Assembly: GCA_024636505.1 (NCBI GenBank)
Contig: JAGXGY010000027.1
Coordinates: 50,825-114,824 of the forward strand
DNA: 64,000 nucleotides
Direction of reading: 5' to 3'
Source: Methylobacter sp.
Lineage (GTDB): Bacteria > Pseudomonadota > Gammaproteobacteria > Methylococcales > Methylomonadaceae
In this document: positions 52,971 to 61,697 of the stretch, piece by piece
Layout of the letters: the number at the start of each line of letters is the position of its first letter
Numbering within the stretch: position 1 is the stretch's first letter
Translations under genes and position numbers: made by a program
The notes under the pieces: model-generated
What the model was told of the DNA's origin: nothing
Databases searched by the model: none
What the model saw: only the letters and a program-made list of their open reading frames with translations

Positions 52971-55250
52971 AATAAAACCCCTTACTTAGATGACTGGTCC
53001 GATATAGACACCAAGCTCTACAACAGGTCGGTCAAGCTGTTTAATGCGGTTAGAAATATGTTGAGCGTCAAGCTTGATCTGCACGCCGATCCGCAGTTTT
53101 TGGAAGGCGACATTTTTTTATTCAATCATTTCTCCCGGTTTGAAACCTTCATCCCGCAGTTTCTTATTTACGAGCAAACCGGGGCTTACAGCTGCGCGAT
53201 TGCTTCCTCCGAGTTCTTTCACGAAGACAATGTGCTGTCGCGGTATTTGAAACAGGTTGGCGTGTTCCCCCATAATCATCAGCGTCTGTTTGCGTTGTTG
53301 GCCGGACAGATTTTACGCGGACGCAAAGTGATTATTTTTCCTGAAGGCGGCATGGTCAAAGACCGGCGGGTTATCGACAAACGCGGCCATTACAGTATTT
53401 ACTCCCGGGTTACCGGCAACCGGCGCAAGCTGCACACCGGGCCGGCTGTTTTGTGTCAGGGCGTGGAAACCTTTAAAGCGGCCATCCGTCATGCGCATAG
53501 CCAAAACGATGTCGCCTTGCTGCGGCAATGGAAAGATACCTTGCTGATCGACAGCATTGACCAGCTGATTGCGGTAGCGAATAAGCCGACGTTGATCGTA
53601 CCTGCCAATATTACTTTTTATCCGATTCGCTCTTCCGAAAACCTGCTGTTTAAAGGCGTTGAGCTGTTTTCCAGCGGCCTGAGTTTGCGCCAATCCGAGG
53701 AATTGCTGATCGAAGGCAATATTATGCTGAAAAATACCGACATGGATATACGCCTGGGTACGCCGGTCAATCCTTGCGGTATCTGGGATTGGCGCATCCG
53801 TTATCTGATGGGCAAAGTGGTGCCGGAAATCCACACGATAGATGATGTGTTTACGCTGCATGCCCGCCCTAAAAACTGGAAGCAGCGCTTATTGGGCGCG
53901 TATTTTATAAAAAATGCCCAATGTTCCCGGGATCGGTACATGGAAGCCATTTATGCCAATGTCACCATCAATTTAAGCCATCTGGCGGCAACCTTGATCA
54001 TGTACTGCATCGAGCAGGGACAAACGCAGATCGAGAAAAATACGTTTTATACCATTCTGTATATCGCGATCAAGCATCTGCAAAACAACACGGTGATTCA
54101 TCTGCACCGCAGCCTGCTCAATCCCGATGATTACAGCGATCTGTTTAAGGCGACCAACAAACGTTTCGACTATTTTATCTGTGCGGCAAAAGAGGCCGGA
54201 CTGATAGACGAAGACGAAAACAGTTACCGTTTTTTGCCTAAATTGCTGACTGAATCGGACTTTGACAGCATTCGCCTGGAAAATCCTATTGTGGTTTACA
54301 ACAATGAAGCCGCGCCGCTGCATACGGTTCTGGATACCCTGATTGCTGCAATAGTTGAATGTGCTAATGCCGATGTAATTAAACTGGCTGCTTGGCATTT
54401 TGAAGATGAATGCCGCGCGCTGGCATGGGAAAAGCAGGCTTACTCAGCCTATCTAACTGACGACATCGGCAAGGAGGAAGCCGCTGTTGCCGATTCGTCG
54501 CCTTTTTTCATTCAGCCGGAACATGCCAACGGCTTTGGCGTTTTACTGATTCACGGATTGCTCGCCAGTCCTGCGGAATTAAGGGGCTATGGCGACTATC
54601 TGGTTGATCGGGGTTACACGGTATTGGGGATTCGGCTGAAAGGTCACGGCACGTCGCCTCATGCGTTGCGCGATCAAAGCCGTGAGGATTGGTACGGTTG
54701 CGTACAACGGGGCTTCAATATCCTCAAGGTGCATTGTTCGCGGATTTTTGTTACCGGTTTTTCCACAGGCGGCGCCCTGGCGTTAAAACTGGCCGCTGAG
54801 CACCCTGCTGAAATGGTCGGCGTCATTGCCGTTTCAGTGCCGTTAAAATTCGTCAATCCTGCTTTTATGCTGGTGCCGTTATTGCATGGCACTAACACGC
54901 TGGTCGCTTGGGTTTCTGCCTTTGAAGGCGTAAAGCCGTTTATCGATAATGAACCTGAACATCCCGCCATTAACTATCGGAATATCCCGGTCAGGGCGCT
55001 TTATGAATTGCGGCTGTTGATTGCGCAGCTTGATGAGTTGCTGCCGCAGATTAGCCTGCCCGCCTTGGTGCTATATGGCGACCAAGATCCGATTGTTTCA
55101 GTCAAAGGCGCGCCGATTATTATGGAAAAACTGGGTTCCGAGCATAAGCGAATTGAAGTGATCGAATCTAAGCGCCACGGTATTTTAATGGAAAATATCA
55201 ATAATACCTGGGGCGTGATCGATAAATTTTTAATGGGGTTACAGACGTGA
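52968..55250 (+). CDS. PlsC-like acyltransferase fused to an alpha/beta hydrolase
   Basis: The 760-aa protein has an N-terminal glycerolipid acyltransferase with FNHFSRFE (near 53; HX4E instead of the usual HX4D) and FPEGG near 126. From residue 520 an alpha/beta hydrolase follows: GVLLIHGLLASP (oxyanion), nucleophile Ser in TGFSTGGAL near 604, acid in LYGDQDPIV, and a late SKRHGILME histidine. It may transfer acyl chains and cleave an ester in the same lipid. It begins with the ATG of repeat copy C and precedes a beta-oxidation set. The fusion is not one I can name. Confidence 0.85.
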   Translation: MNKTPYLDDWSDIDTKLYNRSVKLFNAVRNMLSVKLDLHADPQFLEGDIFLFNHFSRFETFIPQFLIYEQTGAYSCAIASSEFFHEDNVLSRYLKQVGVFPHNHQRLFALLAGQILRGRKVIIFPEGGMVKDRRVIDKRGHYSIYSRVTGNRRKLHTGPAVLCQGVETFKAAIRHAHSQNDVALLRQWKDTLLIDSIDQLIAVANKPTLIVPANITFYPIRSSENLLFKGVELFSSGLSLRQSEELLIEGNIMLKNTDMDIRLGTPVNPCGIWDWRIRYLMGKVVPEIHTIDDVFTLHARPKNWKQRLLGAYFIKNAQCSRDRYMEAIYANVTINLSHLAATLIMYCIEQGQTQIEKNTFYTILYIAIKHLQNNTVIHLHRSLLNPDDYSDLFKATNKRFDYFICAAKEAGLIDEDENSYRFLPKLLTESDFDSIRLENPIVVYNNEAAPLHTVLDTLIAAIVECANADVIKLAAWHFEDECRALAWEKQAYSAYLTDDIGKEEAAVADSSPFFIQPEHANGFGVLLIHGLLASPAELRGYGDYLVDRGYTVLGIRLKGHGTSPHALRDQSREDWYGCVQRGFNILKVHCSRIFVTGFSTGGALALKLAAEHPAEMVGVIAVSVPLKFVNPAFMLVPLLHGTNTLVAWVSAFEGVKPFIDNEPEHPAINYRNIPVRALYELRLLIAQLDELLPQISLPALVLYGDQDPIVSVKGAPIIMEKLGSEHKRIEVIESKRHGILMENINNTWGVIDKFLMGLQT

Positions 55251-55364
55251 TAAAAGGAGTGTCCACGAAAAGCGCGAAAAAATAAGTACTTCGTTTCTGC
55301 GCAGTGCGCGGAAACCGGATGTGCGCTTTTCGCAGGCAGCGTCAATCATAATGGGGACAGTAAA

Positions 55365-56504
55365 ATGAGAAATATCGTTATCGCAGGTTATTGCAGATCG
55401 CCTTTCACACCGGCGCACAAAGGCCAATTGGCCAAAGTCAGGCCGGATGATCTTGCCGCTCAGGTCATCAAAGCCCTGATTGACGACAGCGGCGTTAATC
55501 CGCAGGACATTGAAGATTTACTGCTCGGCTGCGCTTTTCCGGAAGGCGAGCAGGGCATGAATATGGCGCGTTTAATCGTCCATCTTGCCGGGCTGCCAGT
55601 CACTATTGCCGGAGTCACGCTTAACCGCTTTTGCGGCTCCTCGATGCAGGCGATACATAACGCCGCCGGCGCGATTCAAATGAATGCCGGCGAGGTGTTT
55701 ATCTGCGCCGGTGTCGAATCGATGAGCCGGGTGCCGATGGGCGGGTTCAATTATTTGCCCCATCCCGGCCTGTACAAAGCCTATCCGCAAGCCTATATCT
55801 CCATGGGCGAGACCGCAGAAAACCTAGCCTTGCGCTATCATATCGACCGCTTGGCTCAGGATAGGTTTGCCTTGGACAGCCAGCACAAGGCGGGCGCGGC
55901 CCAGCAAAACGGCCGGTTCGCCACCGAGATTATTCCGATTCAACGCGCCGACGGCGACATCGTGCAATCCGACGGCTGCATCAGGGTGGCTTCGACGTTA
56001 CAGGCCTTGGCCGAACTGCCCCCGGCTTTCCTTAAAAACGGCAGCGTGACCGCCGGAAGTTCCTCGCCGGTCACCGATGGCGCCGCCGCCGTGCTGGTGT
56101 GCAGCGAAGACTACGCCGATGCTCACGGCCTGGACAAACTGGCCAGAATCAAGGCGATTGCAGTGTCCGCCTGTGCGCCGGAAATCATGGGCATAGGCCC
56201 GATTATGGCGACCCATAAAGCCTTGCAGCGCGCAGGCCTAGCTTTGTCCGACATCGACATTGTCGAGCTGAACGAAGCCTTTGCCGCACAAGCCTTGGCG
56301 GTACTGGACGAGTTGCCGATTCCGCTGGAAAAGTTGAACCTGGACGGCGGCGCGATTGCCCTAGGCCATCCGTTGGGCGCGACCGGTGCCAGAATTACCG
56401 GCAAAGCCGCCAGTCTGCTGAAACGGGAAAACAAGCAATTCGCGCTTGCCACCCAATGTATCGGCGGCGGGCAGGGCATAGCAACTATTTTGGAGGCTAT
56501 CTAA
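55365..56504 (+). CDS. fadA: Acetyl-CoA C-acyltransferase (thiolase, FadA type)
   Basis: The 379-aa enzyme splits 3-ketoacyl-CoA in beta-oxidation. The active-site Cys90 is in NRFCGSSMQ; the catalytic His in GGAIALGHPLGATGAR; the second Cys in TQCIGGGQG. A GGGGACAG ribosome-like sequence precedes ATG 55365. Its stop overlaps the next start (TAATG). The gene order thiolase - 3-hydroxyacyl-CoA dehydrogenase/hydratase - acyl-CoA dehydrogenase recalls Bacillus fadNAE. Confidence 0.92.
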   Translation: MRNIVIAGYCRSPFTPAHKGQLAKVRPDDLAAQVIKALIDDSGVNPQDIEDLLLGCAFPEGEQGMNMARLIVHLAGLPVTIAGVTLNRFCGSSMQAIHNAAGAIQMNAGEVFICAGVESMSRVPMGGFNYLPHPGLYKAYPQAYISMGETAENLALRYHIDRLAQDRFALDSQHKAGAAQQNGRFATEIIPIQRADGDIVQSDGCIRVASTLQALAELPPAFLKNGSVTAGSSSPVTDGAAAVLVCSEDYADAHGLDKLARIKAIAVSACAPEIMGIGPIMATHKALQRAGLALSDIDIVELNEAFAAQALAVLDELPIPLEKLNLDGGAIALGHPLGATGARITGKAASLLKRENKQFALATQCIGGGQGIATILEAI

Positions 56505-58813
56505 TGGAAATTCAGAAAGTTGCGGTAATTGGCGCCGGGGTGATGGGCTCAGGCATCGCCGCACATGTCGCCAACGCCGGTGTTCCGGTGTATTTGCTGG
56601 ATATAGTGCCAAAAGACGCGGTAAACCGGAACAGCATTGCCGAAGCCGCCATTGCCAAGCTGCTCAAAACCGAGCCCGCGCCGTTCATGCACAAAAATAT
56701 CGCCCGATTGGTCAAGCCGGGCAATATTGAAGACCATCTTGACTGGCTGAAAGACGCCGACTGGGTCATCGAAGCGGTCATCGAAAACCCCGCGATCAAA
56801 CAGGCGCTGTATCAAAAACTGGCAGGCATTTGCCGTCCCGACACCCTGATTTCCTCAAACACTTCGACCTTGCCGCTGAAACTGCTAACCCGCGACCTGC
56901 CGGACAGTTTCAAACAGCGTTTCATGATCACCCATTTTTTCAATCCGCCCCGCTACATGCGTCTGCTGGAGCTGGTGGTCGGCGAGTCCACCGACTCTGA
57001 TGCGATAAACGCATTGGCCAAGTTCGCCGATGTGCGTTTGGGCAAAGGCTGCGTCATCTGCAAAGACACGCCGGGCTTTATCGCCAACCGGATCGGCACG
57101 TTTTGGATCCAATCGGGATTGTTGACCGCCATTGAACTGGATTTGCCGGTGGAACAAGCCGATGCCGCGATGACCGTGTTCGGCATCCCGAAAACCGGCA
57201 TCTTCGGCTTGCTCGATCTGGTGGGTCTGGATTTGATCCCGCATGTGCTGGACAGTTTCAAGCAATTGTTGCCTGCCGAAGATGCGTTCAATGCCATCAA
57301 CCATGCGCCGGCATTATTACTGCGCCTGATTAGCGAGGGCTACACCGGCAGAAAAGGCAAGGGCGGCTTTTACCGCTTGCACGAAACCGACGGCAAGCGT
57401 GTCAAAGAAGCGCTAAACCTGCAAACCGGCGTTTATCGGCGTAGCAAAAAATTCGCCTTGCCGGTGCCTAAAACGCAAGACGATTTAAGGGATTTTTTGT
57501 CGGCTGATGATGCCGTCAGCCGCTTTGCCTGGCAAGTGCTGTCGGGCACTCTGCTTTACAGCGCCAGCCTGGTTCCTGAAATTGCCGATGACATTGTCGC
57601 CGTCGATAGCGCCATGAAGCTGGGTTATAACTGGAAATACGGCCCGTTCGAACTGCTGGATAAGCTGGGCGTAGACTGGTTTGCAGCGCGTTTGCTTGCC
57701 GAAAACCGGGAACTACCGCCGTTGCTGGCAAGCCGCCCTCGTTTGTACAAGGTCGAGTCCGGTAAACGCATGTATGCCGATTTATCCGGCAATTACCAAG
57801 CCGTGCAGCGGCCGGATGGCGTTCTGCTGCTGGCCGATGTTAAATTGCAGGCGCCCGCAGTGCTGGAAAACCCCTCGGCCAGTCTGTGGGATATTGGCGA
57901 TGGCGTCGCCTGTCTGGAATTCCACAGCAAAATGAACACCCTGGACAGGGACAGCCTAAGCCTGATTCGGCAAAGCATCGACAAAGTCACCAGCGATTTT
58001 TCCGCGCTGGTCATCCATAACGACGCCGACAATTTTTCCGCCGGGGCTAACTTGAACTTGCTGGTGGAAGCGATTCACCAGCAAGACTGGTCTGCGGTTG
58101 GGCAATTGATCAAACAGGGGCAACAGACCTATCAGGCGTTAAAATATGCGCCGTTTCCGGTGGTCGGCGCGCCTTCGGGCCTAGCTTTGGGCGGCGGCTG
58201 CGAAGTCCTGTTGCATTGCGATGCCATTCAAGCCCATGCCGAATTGTATATCGGCCTGGTCGAAGTGGGCGTGGGTCTGGTGCCGGGTTGGGGCGGCTGC
58301 AAGGAATATCTGCGCCGCTGGCTGGAATTTGCCAGACGCCCCGGCGGCCCGATGCCTGCCATTGCCCAAGCGTTTGAAAACATCGGCATGGCCAAAGTGT
58401 CCAAATCGGCGGCGGAAGCCAAGGAGATGCTGTTTTTGTCCACCACTGACGGCATTACCATGAATAAAGACCGTTTGCTGACCGATGCCAAAGCCAAGGC
58501 CTTGAAGTTGGTGCCGGGTTATGCGCCGCCGACCCCGGCTAGTTTCCGCCTGCCCGGTGCCAGCGCCAAAGCGGCAATGGATATCGCGATTGATCATTTA
58601 AAACGCGGCGGAAAAATCAGTGCTTATGACGTGGAAATTTCGCAGCAACTGGCTGATGTACTGAGCGGCGGCTTGTGCGACATCACCGAAGCGTTGGGCG
58701 AAGACGATGTGCTGAATCTGGAACTGAATGCGTTTTTGCATCTGGCCCGACAACCCGCCACGCTGGCGAGGCTGGAACATTTGTTTAAAACGGGCAAGCC
58801 GTTGCGGAATTGA
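56504..58813 (+). CDS. 3-hydroxyacyl-CoA dehydrogenase / enoyl-CoA hydratase, FadN type
   Basis: The 769-aa protein starts with an NAD-binding site GAGVMGSGIAAHVANAG (8-), followed by DTPGFIANRIG and the two C-terminal dehydrogenase domains. An enoyl-CoA hydratase (crotonase) domain lies at the C-terminal half (GVACLEFHSKMNTLD, GLALGGGCEVLLHCD). This dehydrogenase-first order is that of B. subtilis FadN, not of E. coli FadB, whose hydratase part is N-terminal. Start ATG 56504 lies in the TAATG overlap with fadA and matches the family start. It catalyses hydration and oxidation of enoyl-CoA. Confidence 0.9.
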   Translation: MEIQKVAVIGAGVMGSGIAAHVANAGVPVYLLDIVPKDAVNRNSIAEAAIAKLLKTEPAPFMHKNIARLVKPGNIEDHLDWLKDADWVIEAVIENPAIKQALYQKLAGICRPDTLISSNTSTLPLKLLTRDLPDSFKQRFMITHFFNPPRYMRLLELVVGESTDSDAINALAKFADVRLGKGCVICKDTPGFIANRIGTFWIQSGLLTAIELDLPVEQADAAMTVFGIPKTGIFGLLDLVGLDLIPHVLDSFKQLLPAEDAFNAINHAPALLLRLISEGYTGRKGKGGFYRLHETDGKRVKEALNLQTGVYRRSKKFALPVPKTQDDLRDFLSADDAVSRFAWQVLSGTLLYSASLVPEIADDIVAVDSAMKLGYNWKYGPFELLDKLGVDWFAARLLAENRELPPLLASRPRLYKVESGKRMYADLSGNYQAVQRPDGVLLLADVKLQAPAVLENPSASLWDIGDGVACLEFHSKMNTLDRDSLSLIRQSIDKVTSDFSALVIHNDADNFSAGANLNLLVEAIHQQDWSAVGQLIKQGQQTYQALKYAPFPVVGAPSGLALGGGCEVLLHCDAIQAHAELYIGLVEVGVGLVPGWGGCKEYLRRWLEFARRPGGPMPAIAQAFENIGMAKVSKSAAEAKEMLFLSTTDGITMNKDRLLTDAKAKALKLVPGYAPPTPASFRLPGASAKAAMDIAIDHLKRGGKISAYDVEISQQLADVLSGGLCDITEALGEDDVLNLELNAFLHLARQPATLARLEHLFKTGKPLRN

Positions 58814-58953
58814 TTTTTTGTCCACGAAAAGCACGAAAGGCACGAAAAAAAAGACGAATGCCTGTAACTCGATAATCGCGACGTAGGCGTCGCTCCCACG
58901 TGTGAGCAACGCCTACGTCGCGATTATAAATCATCAACGGTAAGGAGCGTCCC
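58814..58953. repeat. Gap with a 19-bp-armed hairpin and short GCACGAAA repeats
   Basis: ATAATCGCGACGTAGGCGT (58872-58890) and ACGCCTACGTCGCGATTAT (58909-58927) are perfect 19-bp arms around an 18-base loop that itself holds GCTC/GAGC. Before it, TGTCCACGAAAAGCACGAAAGGCACGAAAA has short GCACGAAA repeats; the phrase TGTCCACGAAAAGC also occurs at 55260. The hairpin could serve as terminator or as a dispersed extragenic palindrome between fadN and fadE. Confidence 0.7.
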
Positions 58954-61377
58954 ATGATCTGGTTAATCTCATTATTCATTCTCGCGGCTGTGCTGGCCTA
59001 CGGCCGGGCATCGTTACGCTGGACGACGCTGGTTGCGGCCGGATGGTTGGGGCTTTTTTCCTTGGCGCAGGGCGGCGGCACTTTTATCTTCTGGCTCTGG
59101 GTGATTTTCGATGCGGTTTTTATCCCGCTCAATGTCCCGGCCATCCGCAAAAGGCTATTCAGCAACCTGATTTTCAAGCTGATGAAATCGATGCTGCCGC
59201 CGATGTCGCAAACCGAACGCGAAGCGCTGGAAGCGGGCAATACCTGGTGGGATGCCGAGCTGTTTTCCGGCAAGCCCGATTGGAAGGTGCTGATGGATTT
59301 GCCCGCGCCGAAACTGAGCGCCGAAGAGCAGGCGTTTATCGACGGGCCGGTTGAAACCCTGTGCAGCCTGCTCGACGATTGGGACATCACCCGCAAGCGC
59401 TTCGACCTGCCGCCTGAAGTCTGGGACTACATCAAACAGCACAAATTCTGCGGCATGATTATCCCCAAACACTACGGCGGTCTGGAATTTAGCGAATATG
59501 CGCATTCCGAAGCAGTGATGAAAATTTCCAGCCGTAGCAGCACCGCCGCCGTTTCGGTGATGGTGCCCAATTCGCTTGGTCCCGCCAAATTGTTGCTGGC
59601 TTACGGCGCCGAACAGCAAAAAGATTATTATCTGCCGCGTCTGGCGAAAGGCGAAGACATCCCCGCGTTTGCACTGACCGGCCCCCATGCAGGCAGCGAT
59701 GCCGGTGCCATGCCCGATACCGGCGTGGTTTGTTACGGCACATTCGACGACAACGATAAGGTATTGGGCATACGCCTCAACTGGGAAAAACGCTACATCA
59801 CCCTTGGCCCAATCGCTACGGTGCTGGGTCTGGCGTTTAAACTTTACGACCCGGAACACCTGATCGGCGATCAGGACAACATCGGCATTACCGTCGCGCT
59901 GATTCCCACCGATACCCCAGGTGTGTCGATAGGCAGACGCCATTTTCCGCTGGATTCGGCGTTCCAAAACGGCCCCAACTGGGGCAAAGACGTATTTATC
60001 CCGATGGATTGGATTATTGGCGGTGTCGAACAGGTCGGCAACGGCTGGAAGATGCTGATGCAATGCCTAGCTACCGGTCGGGCGGTGTCGTTGCCCGCAC
60101 TCAGCACCGGCGCGTCGAAAATGGTCAGCCGCAATACCGGCGCTTATGCGCGTATCCGCAAGCAATTCAACCTGCCGATTGGCGAGTTTGAAGGCATTGA
60201 AGAACCGCTGTCGCGTATTGCCGGGCAAACCTATGTTATCGATGCGGCACGCAAAGTCACGGCCGCCGCTTTGGATGATGGGCAAAAGCCGTCGGTCATT
60301 TCCGCGATGATCAAATACGAACTCACCGAACGGATGCGCCGCGTGGTTAACGACGGCATGGACATACAAGGCGGTTCCGGCATTTGCCTGGGACCCAGAA
60401 ACTATCTTGGTCGGATCTACCAGGTGATTCCGGTCAGCATTACCGTCGAAGGCGCCAATATCCTGACCCGCACCATGATGATTTTCGGTCAGGGCGCGGT
60501 GCGTTGCCATCCTTACCTACAGCGCGAAATGGACGCCTTGGGCAATGATGATCGCTGGCAATTTGATGAGGTATTGTTCGAGCATATCGGTTCGGCGCTG
60601 CACAATCTGGCCGCCGGTTTTTGGCTGGGCTTAACCAACGCCCGTTTTGTCGAGGTGCCGGGCGATCAACACAGTTGGCGTTATTTTCGGCAGATTGCCC
60701 GGCTCAGCGTCGGTTTTGCGCTGGTCGCCGATTTTGCCTTGCTGACGCTGGGCGGCTCGCTCAAACGCAAGGAACGGATTTCCGGGCGCTTTGCCGATGT
60801 GTTGAGCAACTTGTATTTGTGTTCCTGCGTGCTGAAAAATTACCATGACCAAGGCAGTCCCCAAGACGACTTGCCGCTGCTGCATTGGGCCTGCCAACAA
60901 ACCCTGTACCGCGCCCAGCAATCGTTGCTGGCTATTTTCCACACCATGCCGATGCGTATCCCGGCCTATCTGTTAAGGGCGGTGCTGTTCCCCAGCGGCA
61001 AAGCCTACGCGCCGCCTGCCGATCATTTAATCCACCAGACAGCGGCGCTATTGCTGAAAAATTCCCCGGCTCGCGACCGCCTAACCCAGGGTATTTACAT
61101 CAACCATAAATCCGATGACGCGACCGGCAGAATTGAAGTCGCCTTTCAGGCGGTGCTGGCCGCAGCGCCGGTGGAAGCTAAAATACACGCTGCGCAAAAG
61201 CAAAAACAGCTGCCCAAAGGTGCCATTGCCGAGGTGCTGGAGGCGGCGATCAGCAAGGCCGTTATCAGCAAAAAAGAAGCCGAACTGATAGCGAATGCTG
61301 AAAAAGCCCGATTTGCAGCCATTAGCGTAGATGATTTTAGTCCTGAGCAATTAGGCAATACTGGCGTTAAAAAGTAA
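58954..61377 (+). CDS. fadE: Acyl-CoA dehydrogenase, FadE type
   Basis: The 807-aa protein is close to E. coli FadE (814 aa). It has two N-terminal membrane segments (about 1-15 and 25-50), then an acyl-CoA dehydrogenase core with FALTGPHAGSDAGAMPD and GPRNYLGRIYQ, and the long C-terminal FadE-specific region (DUF1974-like, about 510-800). It performs the first step of fatty acid beta-oxidation using FAD, at the membrane. ATG 58954 has TAAGGAGCG upstream. It completes the fad cluster. Confidence 0.93.
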   Translation: MIWLISLFILAAVLAYGRASLRWTTLVAAGWLGLFSLAQGGGTFIFWLWVIFDAVFIPLNVPAIRKRLFSNLIFKLMKSMLPPMSQTEREALEAGNTWWDAELFSGKPDWKVLMDLPAPKLSAEEQAFIDGPVETLCSLLDDWDITRKRFDLPPEVWDYIKQHKFCGMIIPKHYGGLEFSEYAHSEAVMKISSRSSTAAVSVMVPNSLGPAKLLLAYGAEQQKDYYLPRLAKGEDIPAFALTGPHAGSDAGAMPDTGVVCYGTFDDNDKVLGIRLNWEKRYITLGPIATVLGLAFKLYDPEHLIGDQDNIGITVALIPTDTPGVSIGRRHFPLDSAFQNGPNWGKDVFIPMDWIIGGVEQVGNGWKMLMQCLATGRAVSLPALSTGASKMVSRNTGAYARIRKQFNLPIGEFEGIEEPLSRIAGQTYVIDAARKVTAAALDDGQKPSVISAMIKYELTERMRRVVNDGMDIQGGSGICLGPRNYLGRIYQVIPVSITVEGANILTRTMMIFGQGAVRCHPYLQREMDALGNDDRWQFDEVLFEHIGSALHNLAAGFWLGLTNARFVEVPGDQHSWRYFRQIARLSVGFALVADFALLTLGGSLKRKERISGRFADVLSNLYLCSCVLKNYHDQGSPQDDLPLLHWACQQTLYRAQQSLLAIFHTMPMRIPAYLLRAVLFPSGKAYAPPADHLIHQTAALLLKNSPARDRLTQGIYINHKSDDATGRIEVAFQAVLAAAPVEAKIHAAQKQKQLPKGAIAEVLEAAISKAVISKKEAELIANAEKARFAAISVDDFSPEQLGNTGVKK

Positions 61378-61697
61378 AAATAGTGATTCATGTTTTGTGG
61401 TAGGCAAAATCTTGTTCACCACTCAAAAAACTCCTGTAAAGCAGGGTCAGGTCTTCCAAAATGAACAAAGCCAGATTGTATATGATAATGAAAGACCTGA
61501 TGGCCACCTTGAGTTTTCAATGACCAAGGGGGGGCGAGTAGTTACCTTTACTCTACCTATTGTTTGTTATGTGCAGTGAATTGACGATAATGTGCTGGCC
61601 TTTCAGGTCTATTGGTTAAAATACATCTTGGAGCATTAGCTTCGACGTAGCCATCCATTCGAGCAAAACCAACATTTCTTCTGCCCATAATAAAAAA
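61378..61697. other. Gap with a CAGGTCTT/AAGACCTG inverted repeat
   Basis: CAGGTCTT (61448-61455) and AAGACCTG (61492-61499) form a spaced inverted repeat preceded by GCAGGGT. Similar GGGTCAGGTCTT strings are linked with REP-type transposase remnants in other gammaproteobacteria (from memory). Small open frames on both strands here look accidental. No transposase is left. Confidence 0.4.

Noticed and set aside
61397..61579. 60-aa plus-strand frame after fadE
   Set aside because: It lies over an inverted repeat, has no ribosome site and no recognisable pattern.
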